The translations under genes were made by a program, and so were the position numbers. Below the pieces are notes generated by a model. It saw only the letters and a list, made by a program, of their open reading frames with translations. It did no database searches and had not been told where the DNA came from. DNA of 34,737 nucleotides from an uncultured Pelagibacteraceae bacterium (GTDB taxonomy: Bacteria > Pseudomonadota > Alphaproteobacteria > Pelagibacterales > Pelagibacteraceae), in NCBI GenBank assembly GCA_902555535.1, contig CACDTB010000010.1:1-34737 (forward strand), read 5' to 3'. Shown here one piece after another: positions 15,560-23,895 of the stretch. How positions within the stretch are numbered: position 1 is the first letter of the stretch; the number at the start of each line of letters is the position of its first letter.

Positions 15560-16834
15560 TTAAAACTGTTCTGACTCTGTTGAACCAGCCATTGCAGTAG
15601 TTGAACTTTGACCGCTACTGATAGTATTTGATACTGCATCAAAATAAGATGTACCAACTTCTCTTTGGTGTTTAACGCTAGTATAACCATCTTTTTCTCG
15701 TGCAAATTCTTGTTGTTGAATTCTAGAGTATGCAGCCATACCTTCTTTTCTATATTTTTCAGCAAGCTCAAAGATCGCAATATTTTGAGTATGAAAACCA
15801 GCAAGAGTAATAAATTGAAATTTATAACCCATTTTTGCAATTTCTTGTTGGAATGAAGCAATTTCATCATCACTTAAATGTTTTTTCCAATTAAAAGATG
15901 GAGAACAATTATAAGCTAAAATTTTTCCAGGAAATTTTTCATGTATAGCATCAGCAAATTTTTTTGCTTCAGCTAAATTAGGAGTTGCTGTTTCACACCA
16001 AATTAAATCAGCGTAAGGAGCATAAGCTAAACCTCTAGAGATAGCTTGTTCAATCCCATCTTTCACATAAAAGAAACCTTCAGGAGATCTTTCACCCGTT
16101 AAAAATGGTTTATCATTTTCATCAAAATCATTTGTAATTAGTTTTGCAGCATTCGCATCTGTTCTAGCTAAAATAATTAAAGGAACTTCTGCAATATCAG
16201 CAGCTAATCTTGCAGCTTTAAGGTTTTTTACCATTGTTCCTGTTGGAACTAAAACTTTACCACCCATGTGACCACATTTTTTTTCACTAGCTAGTTGGTC
16301 CTCAAAGTGCACACCTGCAGCGCCTGCTTTTATAAATTTTTTGGTTAATTCAAATACATTTAATGGGCCACCAAATCCAGCTTCACCATCAGCAATGATA
16401 GGTAGCATGTAATCTGTTCTATCTTCTTTTTTCATATCACCGTCTTGCATTTCCATGTGTTGAATTTGATCAGCTCTTAATAATGAGTTATTCATCGACT
16501 CAACTAATTTTGGTGCACTATCATAAGGATATAGAGATTGATCTGGATACATTTCACCAGCAGTATTTGCATCAGCAGCAACTTGCCATCCACTTAAGTA
16601 AATTGCTTTTAAACCAGCTTTTGCATGTTGAACTGCTTGATTGCCTGACAAAGAACCAAGTGTATTTACATAGGGTTCAGAATTTAATAATTTCCAAAGT
16701 TTTTGAGATTGATTTTTACACAAAGAATATTCAATTTTAATTGAGCCTTTTAATCTTTCAACTTCTTCATCAGTATAGTCTCTTTTTATTCCAGCAAATC
16801 TTTGTAAATCATATGAGATATTTTCTGCACTCAT
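15560..16834 (-). CDS. aceA: Isocitrate lyase
   Basis: Cleaves isocitrate to glyoxylate and succinate, the entry of the glyoxylate shunt. It is 424 aa against 434 in E. coli. The catalytic motif KKCGHMGGK is complete with Cys187; [10 protein letters not shown] at 81-90, ADGEAGFGG near 148-156 and VHFEDQ near 176 are all canonical. The ATG is preceded by a good ribosome site (AAAGGAAA) after a 51-base gap from a small minus-strand gene that it probably follows on one transcript. A ScfR/RamB-type regulator lies divergently upstream; RamB controls aceA in Corynebacterium. A terminator sits just downstream. Confidence 0.97.
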   Translation of the reverse strand: MSAENISYDLQRFAGIKRDYTDEEVERLKGSIKIEYSLCKNQSQKLWKLLNSEPYVNTLGSLSGNQAVQHAKAGLKAIYLSGWQVAADANTAGEMYPDQSLYPYDSAPKLVESMNNSLLRADQIQHMEMQDGDMKKEDRTDYMLPIIADGEAGFGGPLNVFELTKKFIKAGAAGVHFEDQLASEKKCGHMGGKVLVPTGTMVKNLKAARLAADIAEVPLIILARTDANAAKLITNDFDENDKPFLTGERSPEGFFYVKDGIEQAISRGLAYAPYADLIWCETATPNLAEAKKFADAIHEKFPGKILAYNCSPSFNWKKHLSDDEIASFQQEIAKMGYKFQFITLAGFHTQNIAIFELAEKYRKEGMAAYSRIQQQEFAREKDGYTSVKHQREVGTSYFDAVSNTISSGQSSTTAMAGSTESEQF

Positions 16835-16885
16835 TTTTTATTTTCCTTTGTTTTATTTTTATGAAAATTGATTAAGAAGAATGAT

Positions 16886-17047
16886 TTAGTTGCTATCGTC
16901 TAAAGCTTTGATCAGCTCACTCATTCCACTTGAACCCCAATCACAATGATCATCTCTCATGTAGATACCTCTACTATGGTGTTGATCTAAGTCTTCTTTT
17001 TTGATGATTTGAGCTTCATTTTCAGTGTTTTTTAAATTTTTATCCAT
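16886..17047 (-). CDS. Small conserved-looking protein upstream of aceA, 53 aa
   Basis: Open frame from the ATG at 17047 to a TAA at 16886, coding for 53 residues. The composition is protein-like: an acidic helical start (NTENEAQIIKKEDLD), a His/Asp-rich centre (QHHSRGIYMRDDHCDWG) and a helical end (MSELIKALDD). It has no membrane segment and one Cys. I do not recognise a family; His23, His24, His34 and Cys35 could bind a metal, but this is speculation. It lies between the repeat array and aceA, both on the minus strand, so it is probably the first gene of the aceA transcript. No clear ribosome site precedes the ATG, which might mean a leaderless or very short leader. Confidence 0.65.
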   Translation of the reverse strand: MDKNLKNTENEAQIIKKEDLDQHHSRGIYMRDDHCDWGSSGMSELIKALDDSN

Positions 17048-17060
17048 ACAATTTATATAT

Positions 17061-17158
17061 TTTACAAAATTTACAAAATCTACAAAAAACGATAAAAGTG
17101 TTGTAAATAGCGAAAAATAATTGTAAAAATAAATTTACAAAATTTACAAATTGTAAAT
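17061..17158. promoter_or_regulatory. TTTACAAA/TTTGTAAA operator array
   Basis: The gap between the divergent small gene/aceA and the XRE regulator is filled with one motif. Near the minus-strand start there are three tandem 9-base units, TTTACAAAA (17061-17069), TTTACAAAA (17070-17078) and TCTACAAAA (17079-17087). Inverted copies TTGTAAAT (17101-17108) and TTGTAAAA (17121-17128) are in the middle. Next to the regulator start are ATTTACAAA (17133-17141), then a perfect 17-base palindrome ATTTACAA-A-TTGTAAAT (17142-17158). ScfR-family regulators such as PccR recognise TTTGCAAA repeats; these units differ by one base. Likely the site where the neighbouring regulator controls itself and aceA. 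Confidence 0.75.
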
Positions 17159-18592
17159 ATGAGTCAAATAGATTTAAAAATAGGGCCTAAAATCAAGTCT
17201 TTTAGAAGACAGCTCGGATTACAAGCAAACAAATTAGCTGAAGATTTAAACATTTCTCCTAGTTATTTAAATCTTATTGAGAGTGGAAAAAGAAAAATTG
17301 ACGGTGATTTATTATTAAACTTGTGTGAAAGATTAAATATTCAGTTATCAGACTTAACCTCAAAAACTGACTTAAATCTTCAAAACACTATTTCAGAAAT
17401 TTTAGATGATAGCTTATTTGAAGATTTAGATATTCTTGGACCTGAAGTTAAAGATTTAGTAAGCACTAATCCAAAAATTGGAAAAGCAATTGTAAGGTTG
17501 GGTGATATTTTAAAAAAAAAAGATCATGAACTAATTAACAAGATTGAAAAAATTTCTGGAAAAATTGTTGATAATAGAAAAAATTCTTTTCCAGGAGAAG
17601 TTATTTCAGATTTTTTGCAAGAAAACAAAAATTACTTTCCAAAGCTAGAAGAATTTGCAAACAAAGTTTTTGATAAAATTCAAAAAAATAATCGCACAAG
17701 ATACATAGCTTTATGTGAACATTTAAGTTCAGAATATTCAATTACAGTAAAAGATGTGATACCCGATGAAAGCAAACCATTTTCAAAGATTTATAATAAA
17801 AATAAAAAAGAGTTATTACTTAGTGATTATAGCTCTCTAGAAACAAAAAAATTACACGCAGCAGCACAGATAGCACAAGAGGGGGCTAGTATAGAAATAG
17901 AGGAATACTTATCTAAATTTAGTTTTCCATCTGAGGAGTCAAAAAAATTAACAAAAATTGCTTTATTAAATTATTGTGGAGCAGCAATATTAATGCCTTA
18001 TAAATTATTTCATTCTGAGTGTAAAAAACTTAAATATGATCTAGAATTACTTCAAAATACTTTTGCAACATCTTTTGAACAGGTGGCTCATAGAGTAACT
18101 TGTCTTCAAGATCCAAAACTTCCTGGAATCCCATTTCATTTTTTAAGAGTTGATATGGCAGGCAATATTTCTAAAAGATTTTCTTTATCTGGTATAGATA
18201 TTCCAAGATACGGTGGTGCTTGTCCACGTTGGAATGTTTATTCTGCTTTTACTAGACCGGGAGTTATTCAAGCAGCTGTAAGTAAAATGAATAATGGTGA
18301 GAAATACGTTTGTATTGCAAGAACTGTTGAAAAAGGTATTGGACGATTTGGTCAAGCGAAAAGTGTTTTATCTATAGGACTTGGTTGCGATGCCAAATAT
18401 GCAAAAGATTTTGTTTATACTGAAAATGTAAATATAAATGATAAATCTACTGAAATCCCAATTGGAGTTTCTTGTAGAACCTGTGACAGATTAGATTGTT
18501 CACAAAGAGCATTCCCACCATTACATAAAAAATTTGATGTAGATTTAAATACAAGAGGTGTTTCAGTTTATGTCAGTGATGACAAAGCTTAA
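17159..18592 (+). CDS. XRE-family short-chain fatty acyl regulator (ScfR/RamB/PccR type)
   Basis: Transcription factor of 477 aa. An N-terminal XRE helix-turn-helix spans about residues 8-62 (KLAEDLNISPSYLNLIESGK is the recognition part). The middle is an IrrE/ImmA-like region without a recognisable HExxH protease motif, holding LLNYCGAAILMPY. The C-terminal DUF2083-like part ends with the cysteine motif CRTCDRLDCSQR. Family members sense short acyl-CoA or related states and control glyoxylate-shunt, propionyl-CoA or acetate genes. Divergence from aceA plus the operator array suggests control of the glyoxylate shunt. The ATG directly follows the last palindrome, so binding there would block its own expression. 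Confidence 0.88.
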   Translation: MSQIDLKIGPKIKSFRRQLGLQANKLAEDLNISPSYLNLIESGKRKIDGDLLLNLCERLNIQLSDLTSKTDLNLQNTISEILDDSLFEDLDILGPEVKDLVSTNPKIGKAIVRLGDILKKKDHELINKIEKISGKIVDNRKNSFPGEVISDFLQENKNYFPKLEEFANKVFDKIQKNNRTRYIALCEHLSSEYSITVKDVIPDESKPFSKIYNKNKKELLLSDYSSLETKKLHAAAQIAQEGASIEIEEYLSKFSFPSEESKKLTKIALLNYCGAAILMPYKLFHSECKKLKYDLELLQNTFATSFEQVAHRVTCLQDPKLPGIPFHFLRVDMAGNISKRFSLSGIDIPRYGGACPRWNVYSAFTRPGVIQAAVSKMNNGEKYVCIARTVEKGIGRFGQAKSVLSIGLGCDAKYAKDFVYTENVNINDKSTEIPIGVSCRTCDRLDCSQRAFPPLHKKFDVDLNTRGVSVYVSDDKA

Positions 18593-18594
18593 TT

Positions 18595-18759
18595 ATGATT
18601 AAATATATACTGCCAGCTATAATCATTTTTTTAATAGTATTGTTTTGGGAAAAAATTACTGGTTTTGTAGAAAAAAAATTTAATATTAAACTTAATTATA
18701 TTATCGTTAGTTCTATTATTGCTGCAATAGCGATTATCCTTTTACTTCTAAATTACTAA
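18595..18759 (+). CDS. Small two-helix membrane protein, 54 aa
   Basis: Open frame of 54 codons starting two bases after the regulator stop and ending five bases before the next gene, which makes it look like a true member of the operon. Two hydrophobic segments (about residues 4-17 and 35-52) flank a charged loop (WEKITGFVEKKFN), predicting a hairpin in the inner membrane. No family is recognised and no function can be given. Confidence 0.6.
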   Translation: MIKYILPAIIIFLIVLFWEKITGFVEKKFNIKLNYIIVSSIIAAIAIILLLLNY

Positions 18760-18764
18760 GATTT

Positions 18765-19034
18765 ATGAAGAATCTGGAAGTTTCAAATTTTGAAATTGAT
18801 GAAACAGAGGGAGTTTTTACTTTTAAAAATGAAAATACAACAATAGGTTTTGTTAGATTTAATGACAAAGGTGAGGTTGAGTATATTTTTGTTAATCCAA
18901 TATTTAGAAAACAAGGTTTAGCAACTAAATTATTAGAATTAGTTAAAGAAAAAACTGGAAAAGATATAATACTTCAAGAGCCAATTAGTCCTTTAGGATC
19001 GAAATTATTAAAATCATTAAATAAATGGAAATAA
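18765..19034 (+). CDS. Small GNAT-like N-acetyltransferase
   Basis: Protein of 89 aa matching the core of the GNAT fold: strands GVFTFKNENTTIGFVRF and EVEYIFVNPIF, then the acetyl-CoA loop RKQGLATKLL near residues 47-56 (R-x-x-G-x-A), followed by a helix. The length is that of the short single-domain acetyltransferases (YidJ/YjdJ type), not full GNAT enzymes of about 150 aa. It overlaps the TauE/SafE gene by ten bases. Substrate unknown. Confidence 0.75.
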   Translation: MKNLEVSNFEIDETEGVFTFKNENTTIGFVRFNDKGEVEYIFVNPIFRKQGLATKLLELVKEKTGKDIILQEPISPLGSKLLKSLNKWK

Positions 19035-19771
19035 ACTTATTATTTTTTTTAACTGTTGTTCCAGCCATAATTTTATACGGAATTGCAAAATCAGGTCTAG
19101 GTGGTTCCATGACTTTAATTTCTGTACCATTAATGACAATAGTGATGCCATTAAATCAAGTTTTAGGAATTATTTTACCAATTTTAATATTTTCAGATTT
19201 TATTGCTGTTTATAAATATAGAAAAGAATTTGATTTAGGAACTTTAAAACTAATGGTTCCATTTGCAGCTATTGGTATAATTATTGGATCTTTAACCTTT
19301 TCATATTTTTCAGAAGACTTATTAAAATTAATAATTGGAGTAATGGGATTTTTGTTTGCAGGTCATTATTTTTTTTTTAAAAAAAACAAAGAAAAAAAAT
19401 CAGAGAAAAGTTTTTTAAAAGGTGGAGTGTGTTCAGTTGTAGCAGGTTTTACAAGTTTTTGTGTTCATGCCGGAGGTACTCCAACTAGTCTTTATTTACT
19501 TCCACTTAGAATGAAAAAAGAAATTTATGTAGGTACAAGAATATTTTTTTTTACTTTTGTAAATTTAATTAAACTTCCATTGTATATTAATTTATCTATG
19601 ACAAACTTTGAATCATTTAAAAATTCAGCAATATTATTTCCAGTTGCACTATTAGGAATTTTAATTGGGTATAAGTTACTTAAAATTATTGAAGAAAAAT
19701 TGTTTTATAATTTTATATACGCTTTAATTTTAATAACAAGTGCAAAGCTCTTATATGACTATCTGGTATGA
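19025..19771 (+). CDS. TauE/SafE family membrane transporter
   Basis: Inner-membrane protein of 248 aa with about eight helices. The AKSGLGGSMTLISVPLM segment near residues 21-37 and the repeat half around GFTSFCVHAGGTPTSLYLLP near 140-158 are the two family signatures. TauE/SafE proteins export sulfite, sulfoacetate or other organic anions, some with sulfur metabolism. No sulfur gene is next to it, so the substrate is open. Start overlaps the GNAT-like gene. Confidence 0.88.
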   Translation: MEINLLFFLTVVPAIILYGIAKSGLGGSMTLISVPLMTIVMPLNQVLGIILPILIFSDFIAVYKYRKEFDLGTLKLMVPFAAIGIIIGSLTFSYFSEDLLKLIIGVMGFLFAGHYFFFKKNKEKKSEKSFLKGGVCSVVAGFTSFCVHAGGTPTSLYLLPLRMKKEIYVGTRIFFFTFVNLIKLPLYINLSMTNFESFKNSAILFPVALLGILIGYKLLKIIEEKLFYNFIYALILITSAKLLYDYLV

Positions 19772-19823
19772 TTATTTTACACATGCTAATTTGTTAAATT
19801 ATATGTTTAAATAAATTTATATT

Positions 19824-20378
19824 ATGAAAAAAAAATTTAACCCACGTATAAAAGCAAGACTAAGAAAAAATAGACAAGTATTAAGTAAAAATATTGGTAA
19901 TTTTTTTGGCTGGGTTAAAGGTGCAAAACTCGTTGAGCTTAAAGAATGTAATACCGATGAAGATCCTGTAAGACCTGAATTAGATAACAAGTTTAGAACA
20001 GGTTTTGGTAGAAAAATTTTTGGTGTTGAATACAAAGGAGAAATTTATGCTGTTATGTGTTTTGCTTATACAAATGAAATTCCAAAAAGTGTTGAAGAGT
20101 TAGAAAAATTAAGCACTGATGCATTTCTTCAAACAGCAATGAGAGATCAATCAGGTGGTCAAATAGCAATTGCTTATACTGTCTGGTCCAAAAAAAAGGG
20201 CGGGGGAAAATTAATTGTAAAAGAAGTATTTAAAAATATAAAAAAATCTAATCATTTAAATAGATTGGTAACCCTTTCACCTCTAACAGAAATGGCAACA
20301 AATTTTCATGAGAGAAATGGCGCTAAATTAATTCAAATTAATGAAACTACACAAAATTTTGAATATAAAGTTATGTAA
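19824..20378 (+). CDS. Hypothetical protein, possible GNAT-fold acyltransferase
   Basis: Cytoplasmic protein of 184 aa with a very basic first 25 residues (KFNPRIKARLRKNRQ). The second half looks like a GNAT acyltransferase: strand IAIAYTVWSKKKGGGKLIVKE with a G-rich acetyl-CoA loop at KKGGGK, a strand NRLVTLSPL and the family ending ATNFHERNGAKLIQ. In GNAT proteins the last motif is usually FYEKNGF. No strict Q/R-x-x-G-x-G/A motif is seen, so this is a fold-level guess. It is followed three bases later by the SOUL gene. Substrate unknown. Confidence 0.65.
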   Translation: MKKKFNPRIKARLRKNRQVLSKNIGNFFGWVKGAKLVELKECNTDEDPVRPELDNKFRTGFGRKIFGVEYKGEIYAVMCFAYTNEIPKSVEELEKLSTDAFLQTAMRDQSGGQIAIAYTVWSKKKGGGKLIVKEVFKNIKKSNHLNRLVTLSPLTEMATNFHERNGAKLIQINETTQNFEYKVM

Positions 20379-20380
20379 TA

Positions 20381-20947
20381 ATGAAAATTATTAAACTTTA
20401 TTTTATAGTATTTTGTACTTTATTTATTTTACCTTATTCTGCAGTTATGGCTTACGAAGAAGCAAATTATGAAGTTGTCTCTAAAAATGAAGTTTATGAG
20501 ATTAGAAAATATTCTGATCGTTTAGCGGTGGAAACAATGACATCTGGAATAGATAGTAATTTTAGAAAGTTATTTAATTACATTTCAGGCAGAAACGATA
20601 CCCAAGAGAAAATTAAAATGACTACCCCAGTTACTCAGGTTGAGAAAAATGGAAATATGAGTATGCAATTTTACTTGCCCTCTAAATTTAATTCAGAAAA
20701 TGCACCAAATCCAAGCAGAGAAGATGTTAAAATAGTTAATATTGAAGGAGGATACTACGCGGTGCTGCGATATTCTGGAAGAGCTTCGGATGGAAACTTT
20801 CTTAAGCATAAAGAAATTTTAGAAAAAGAGTTACAAAAAAATAATATATCAATTATAAGCCCACCAATTAGAGCAACCTATGATAGCCCATTTACTCTAC
20901 CAATGAATAGAAGAAATGAGGCTATGTTTAAAGTGAAATTAAATTGA
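20381..20947 (+). CDS. Secreted SOUL heme-binding family protein
   Basis: Protein of 188 aa with an N-terminal signal peptide (hydrophobic residues 5-20, cleaved near VMA-YEE). The SOUL domain covers most of the rest: NYEVVSKNEVYEIRKY at the start, KIKMTTPV in the middle, YYAVLRYSGRA and the C-terminal PPIRATYDSPFTLP followed by RRNEAMFKV. SOUL proteins bind heme or related tetrapyrroles; the job in marine bacteria is unclear. Its stop overlaps the TTG start of the carbonic-anhydrase-like gene. Confidence 0.88.
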   Translation: MKIIKLYFIVFCTLFILPYSAVMAYEEANYEVVSKNEVYEIRKYSDRLAVETMTSGIDSNFRKLFNYISGRNDTQEKIKMTTPVTQVEKNGNMSMQFYLPSKFNSENAPNPSREDVKIVNIEGGYYAVLRYSGRASDGNFLKHKEILEKELQKNNISIISPPIRATYDSPFTLPMNRRNEAMFKVKLN

Positions 20948-21360
20948 AGAAATCAAAATTTAAAGCAATGGTATTATCTTGTATAGATCCAAGATTTCAA
21001 CATTTAGTCCACAATCATTTACAAAAAAAAAAATTAATAGGAAAATATAGTGCTTTCACAATTGCAGGTGCAGCTGTTGGGGTTACACATAATAAATTCA
21101 AAAAATGGCATAAAACGTTTTATGATAATTTAGGAACTTCTATTCAATTGCATAAAATAGAAAAATTAATTGTTATTAATCATAAAGATTGTGGTGCTGC
21201 CAAAATTGCAAATGGAAAAAAAGAATTTACCTTAGCTAATGAAAAAAAAATTCATAAAGAGTCGTTCTTAAAAATTAAAAAACAAATAAAAAAAAAATTT
21301 CCAAAATTGAAAGTAGAATTTAATCTAATTTCTTTGGATAGTAAAATTATCAAATTCTAA
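20944..21360 (+). CDS. Small beta-carbonic-anhydrase-like protein
   Basis: Protein of 138 aa from a TTG start that overlaps the SOUL stop (the next Met is at residue 9). It carries the beta-carbonic anhydrase zinc site: Cys13-x-Asp15-x-Arg17 in LSCIDPRF and His80-x-x-Cys83 in NHKDCGA, with an AGAAVG segment between them. True beta-class enzymes are near 200 aa; this is a short version lacking much of the C-terminal region. It may be a CO2/bicarbonate enzyme or a family member with another job. The TTG is the best start since it overlaps in the same way as neighbouring genes. The stop abuts the convergent ybbP stop. Confidence 0.78.
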   Translation: MKKSKFKAMVLSCIDPRFQHLVHNHLQKKKLIGKYSAFTIAGAAVGVTHNKFKKWHKTFYDNLGTSIQLHKIEKLIVINHKDCGAAKIANGKKEFTLANEKKIHKESFLKIKKQIKKKFPKLKVEFNLISLDSKIIKF

Positions 21361-23895
21361 TTATTGATTTCTTATTAGAGGATAAACTTTAGGATTTAGA
21401 TATTTTAAATTTGTTAGCAATATTAAAATTAAAGTAACAAAGCCAATTGAAAATCCTAAATAAATTAAAACTTTAAAGTCAAACATCCATACTAGCTCAA
21501 AAATATTTTCCATAATAAATTTAGAACCAATCACTGCAAAAAATATTGCAATTAATATTACAGATTTAAAAATAATGATGAACTCAATTAGCGATGAAAA
21601 AACGATTTGTTTTTTTGAAAAACCTAAAATTTTAAAGACTAAATTTTGATATTCTTTAACTTTTCCTTGAACCATAATTGCGCTCGAAATTACGATTAAC
21701 CCTATAACAATAGTTACCGCTGAAATTAAAGTAACTGCAATAAATACTTTATTCAAAACAGCTGTAACTTTAGATAAATAATCTGCAATTTTTATCATTG
21801 ATAAACTCGGCATGATTTCAAGCATTTCAGTTTCATCAAATTTCTTTGAATTAAATTTTGCAGTAGCTAAATATTCGTGTGGAATATTTTTTGCAAATTG
21901 AGGATTAAATAACATTGCGAAATTGATGCTTAAATCTCGATAATCTACCTCTCTAAAATTAATGACCTCTCCTTCAATTTCTCTTCCATAAACATTTAAA
22001 GTAAAAATATCACCTAACTGAATGTTAAAATCTTTAGCGACTTTTGCATCCAAAGATATTTGAAGTTGATTTGGGTTTGATAAATCCCACCATTTACCTT
22101 CTAAAATTGGATTATCTTCAGGTATATTTTCCACCCATGAAGATCTTCGTTCGCTACCAATTACCCAGTAACTATCATTATCTGGTTTAATATAAGTGTT
22201 AGGATCCACACCATTAATTTTTACAATTCCAGAGGATACCATTGGCACAATTTCAATAGATGCATTTGGATCCATATTTAAAATACCTTGTTCAAATTTA
22301 TCTCTTTCTCCTTTTTGAATTCCGACAAAGAAATAATCAGGCGCAATATCTGGAATAGATTTAGCAATTTCTCTTTGAAAATTTGTACCAACTAAAGCTA
22401 ATGTTAATAACAACGTAACCCCTAAGCCAAGAGACATAACTGTAATGGGAGTTATACTTTTTGTTTGGGTAATATTTTTAATCGAAACTTTTAAAGAAAT
22501 TATTGAACTAGATTTGAATTTTTTTAGGAAAAAAATGATTAATTTTGAAAGTAAGAAAAATACAATTAAACAAACAAAAAAAGCAGCAAAGTAGCCCAAG
22601 CTATAAGAAGGTTGTTCAGATCCAATCGTGAACAATAAAATTAAAATAGATAATAAAACAAAGCTTAGAACAACTGATTTTTTATAATAATAAAATTGAA
22701 GGTTTTGAAATACGTTTCTAAACAAATTAGATGCTTTAACTTGATCAATAGAACTAATTGTAGGAATAGAGAAAATTACCAGCACCAACAATCCCACTAA
22801 AAATATTTTTAAAAAATTAAGCAATGAAAACACTGGATAAACATTCAATCCCAATCCATCAGATAAATATTTATCTGTTATTGGTACAATTAAAAAACTC
22901 GATCCATAAGCAACAACAGTGATGATAAACAAAAGTATAAATAACTGCAGATAATATAGTGTTTTAATATTACCCGAATAAAAGCCAACTGCTTTTCTTA
23001 CAGCTATCGACATGTTGTTTTGATTAATAAAAGAAAGCAGAGTATTTGCTATTCCAATACCCGCTATCAACATTGCGCTGATAGATACAAGGGATAAAAA
23101 TTGAGAAAAATTGTTAATAATTCTTTTTATTCCACTTGCAGAATTTTCAGGATATCTAAGTTTAACTTTTTGATCGTCTTTAAAGATTTCCTCTATTCGT
23201 TGCTCAATTTCTTCTGGATTATCATTTTCATTAAACTTTACTTTGTACTCATAGTTTAAAAAGCTTCCAATTCCGTTGAGTTTTAAAATTTCTAAAGTTT
23301 GTTTTCCTGCCAAAGCCCAATCGCCAAATGCAACAAATCCACTTACATCTGGTACTGATTTAATAATTCCAATTACTTTAAAATTTTGATCTTGGACTTT
23401 TACTAATTCATTAATTTTAATATTCAGGGTTTTTGATAAACTTTCATTGACCAAGATAGTGTTAGGTTCTTTTTGCATTCTTTCATAAGCACCACTTGGC
23501 TCATACACAACATTTCCATACAAAGGATATTTTTCATCTACAGTTTTAATTCTAGTAAATAATGATTTATTTTTTTCTCTGCTAGTAGTTGAAAGCATAG
23601 TGCTGAACTCAATCATTTGAGAAACAGTTGCAAATTCTTTTACTTTGTTAACTAGATCTAAATTTCCTTGATTACGATTGTAATCAATCTCTAAATCTCC
23701 ACCCAAAAGAGCTTTGGCATTATCATTTAGTTCTTTTTTAAGACTATCTTCAATTGTGAAAATCGCACTTAAGATAAATAAACTTATAAAGAGTGTAACA
23801 ATGATACTGGAAATTTTATGATAATTTCTGCTTAAGTCTTTTAAAGCGTATTTAAATATCAAACTAAATTCTGAAGGATTATTTAATTTTTCCAT
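21361..23895 (-). CDS. ybbP: FtsX-family ABC transporter permease (YbbP-like)
   Basis: Inner-membrane permease of 844 aa, close to the 804 aa of E. coli YbbP. An N-terminal membrane anchor (residues about 25-47) is followed by a large periplasmic part with LLGGDLEIDYNRNQG. Two FtsX-type bundles follow (GIGIANTLLSFINQNNMSIA and near the end VKEYQNLVFKILGFSKKQI), about ten helices in total. Partner of the LolD-like ATPase, whose end overlaps its start by 17 bases. Members of the group act in lipid or periplasmic processes; the cargo is not defined. The order ybbP-ybbA, divergent from tesA, is the same as in E. coli. Confidence 0.88.
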   Translation of the reverse strand: MEKLNNPSEFSLIFKYALKDLSRNYHKISSIIVTLFISLFILSAIFTIEDSLKKELNDNAKALLGGDLEIDYNRNQGNLDLVNKVKEFATVSQMIEFSTMLSTTSREKNKSLFTRIKTVDEKYPLYGNVVYEPSGAYERMQKEPNTILVNESLSKTLNIKINELVKVQDQNFKVIGIIKSVPDVSGFVAFGDWALAGKQTLEILKLNGIGSFLNYEYKVKFNENDNPEEIEQRIEEIFKDDQKVKLRYPENSASGIKRIINNFSQFLSLVSISAMLIAGIGIANTLLSFINQNNMSIAVRKAVGFYSGNIKTLYYLQLFILLFIITVVAYGSSFLIVPITDKYLSDGLGLNVYPVFSLLNFLKIFLVGLLVLVIFSIPTISSIDQVKASNLFRNVFQNLQFYYYKKSVVLSFVLLSILILLFTIGSEQPSYSLGYFAAFFVCLIVFFLLSKLIIFFLKKFKSSSIISLKVSIKNITQTKSITPITVMSLGLGVTLLLTLALVGTNFQREIAKSIPDIAPDYFFVGIQKGERDKFEQGILNMDPNASIEIVPMVSSGIVKINGVDPNTYIKPDNDSYWVIGSERRSSWVENIPEDNPILEGKWWDLSNPNQLQISLDAKVAKDFNIQLGDIFTLNVYGREIEGEVINFREVDYRDLSINFAMLFNPQFAKNIPHEYLATAKFNSKKFDETEMLEIMPSLSMIKIADYLSKVTAVLNKVFIAVTLISAVTIVIGLIVISSAIMVQGKVKEYQNLVFKILGFSKKQIVFSSLIEFIIIFKSVILIAIFFAVIGSKFIMENIFELVWMFDFKVLIYLGFSIGFVTLILILLTNLKYLNPKVYPLIRNQ

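Noticed and set aside
15520..15873. Open frames overlapping the 3' part of aceA in other frames on both strands
   Set aside because: Entirely inside isocitrate lyase, with no recognisable domains.
16483..16740. Plus-strand frame opposite the 5' part of aceA
   Set aside because: Antisense shadow with low-complexity His/Gln/Leu content.
16835..16885. Glycine riboswitch or other aptamer directly before aceA
   Set aside because: Looked for because SAR11 uses such switches near glyoxylate/glycine genes; the 51-base gap holds only AT-rich DNA and a ribosome site.
17061..17158. CRISPR array
   Set aside because: Units are 8-9 bases without unique spacers and there are no cas genes; an operator array fits.
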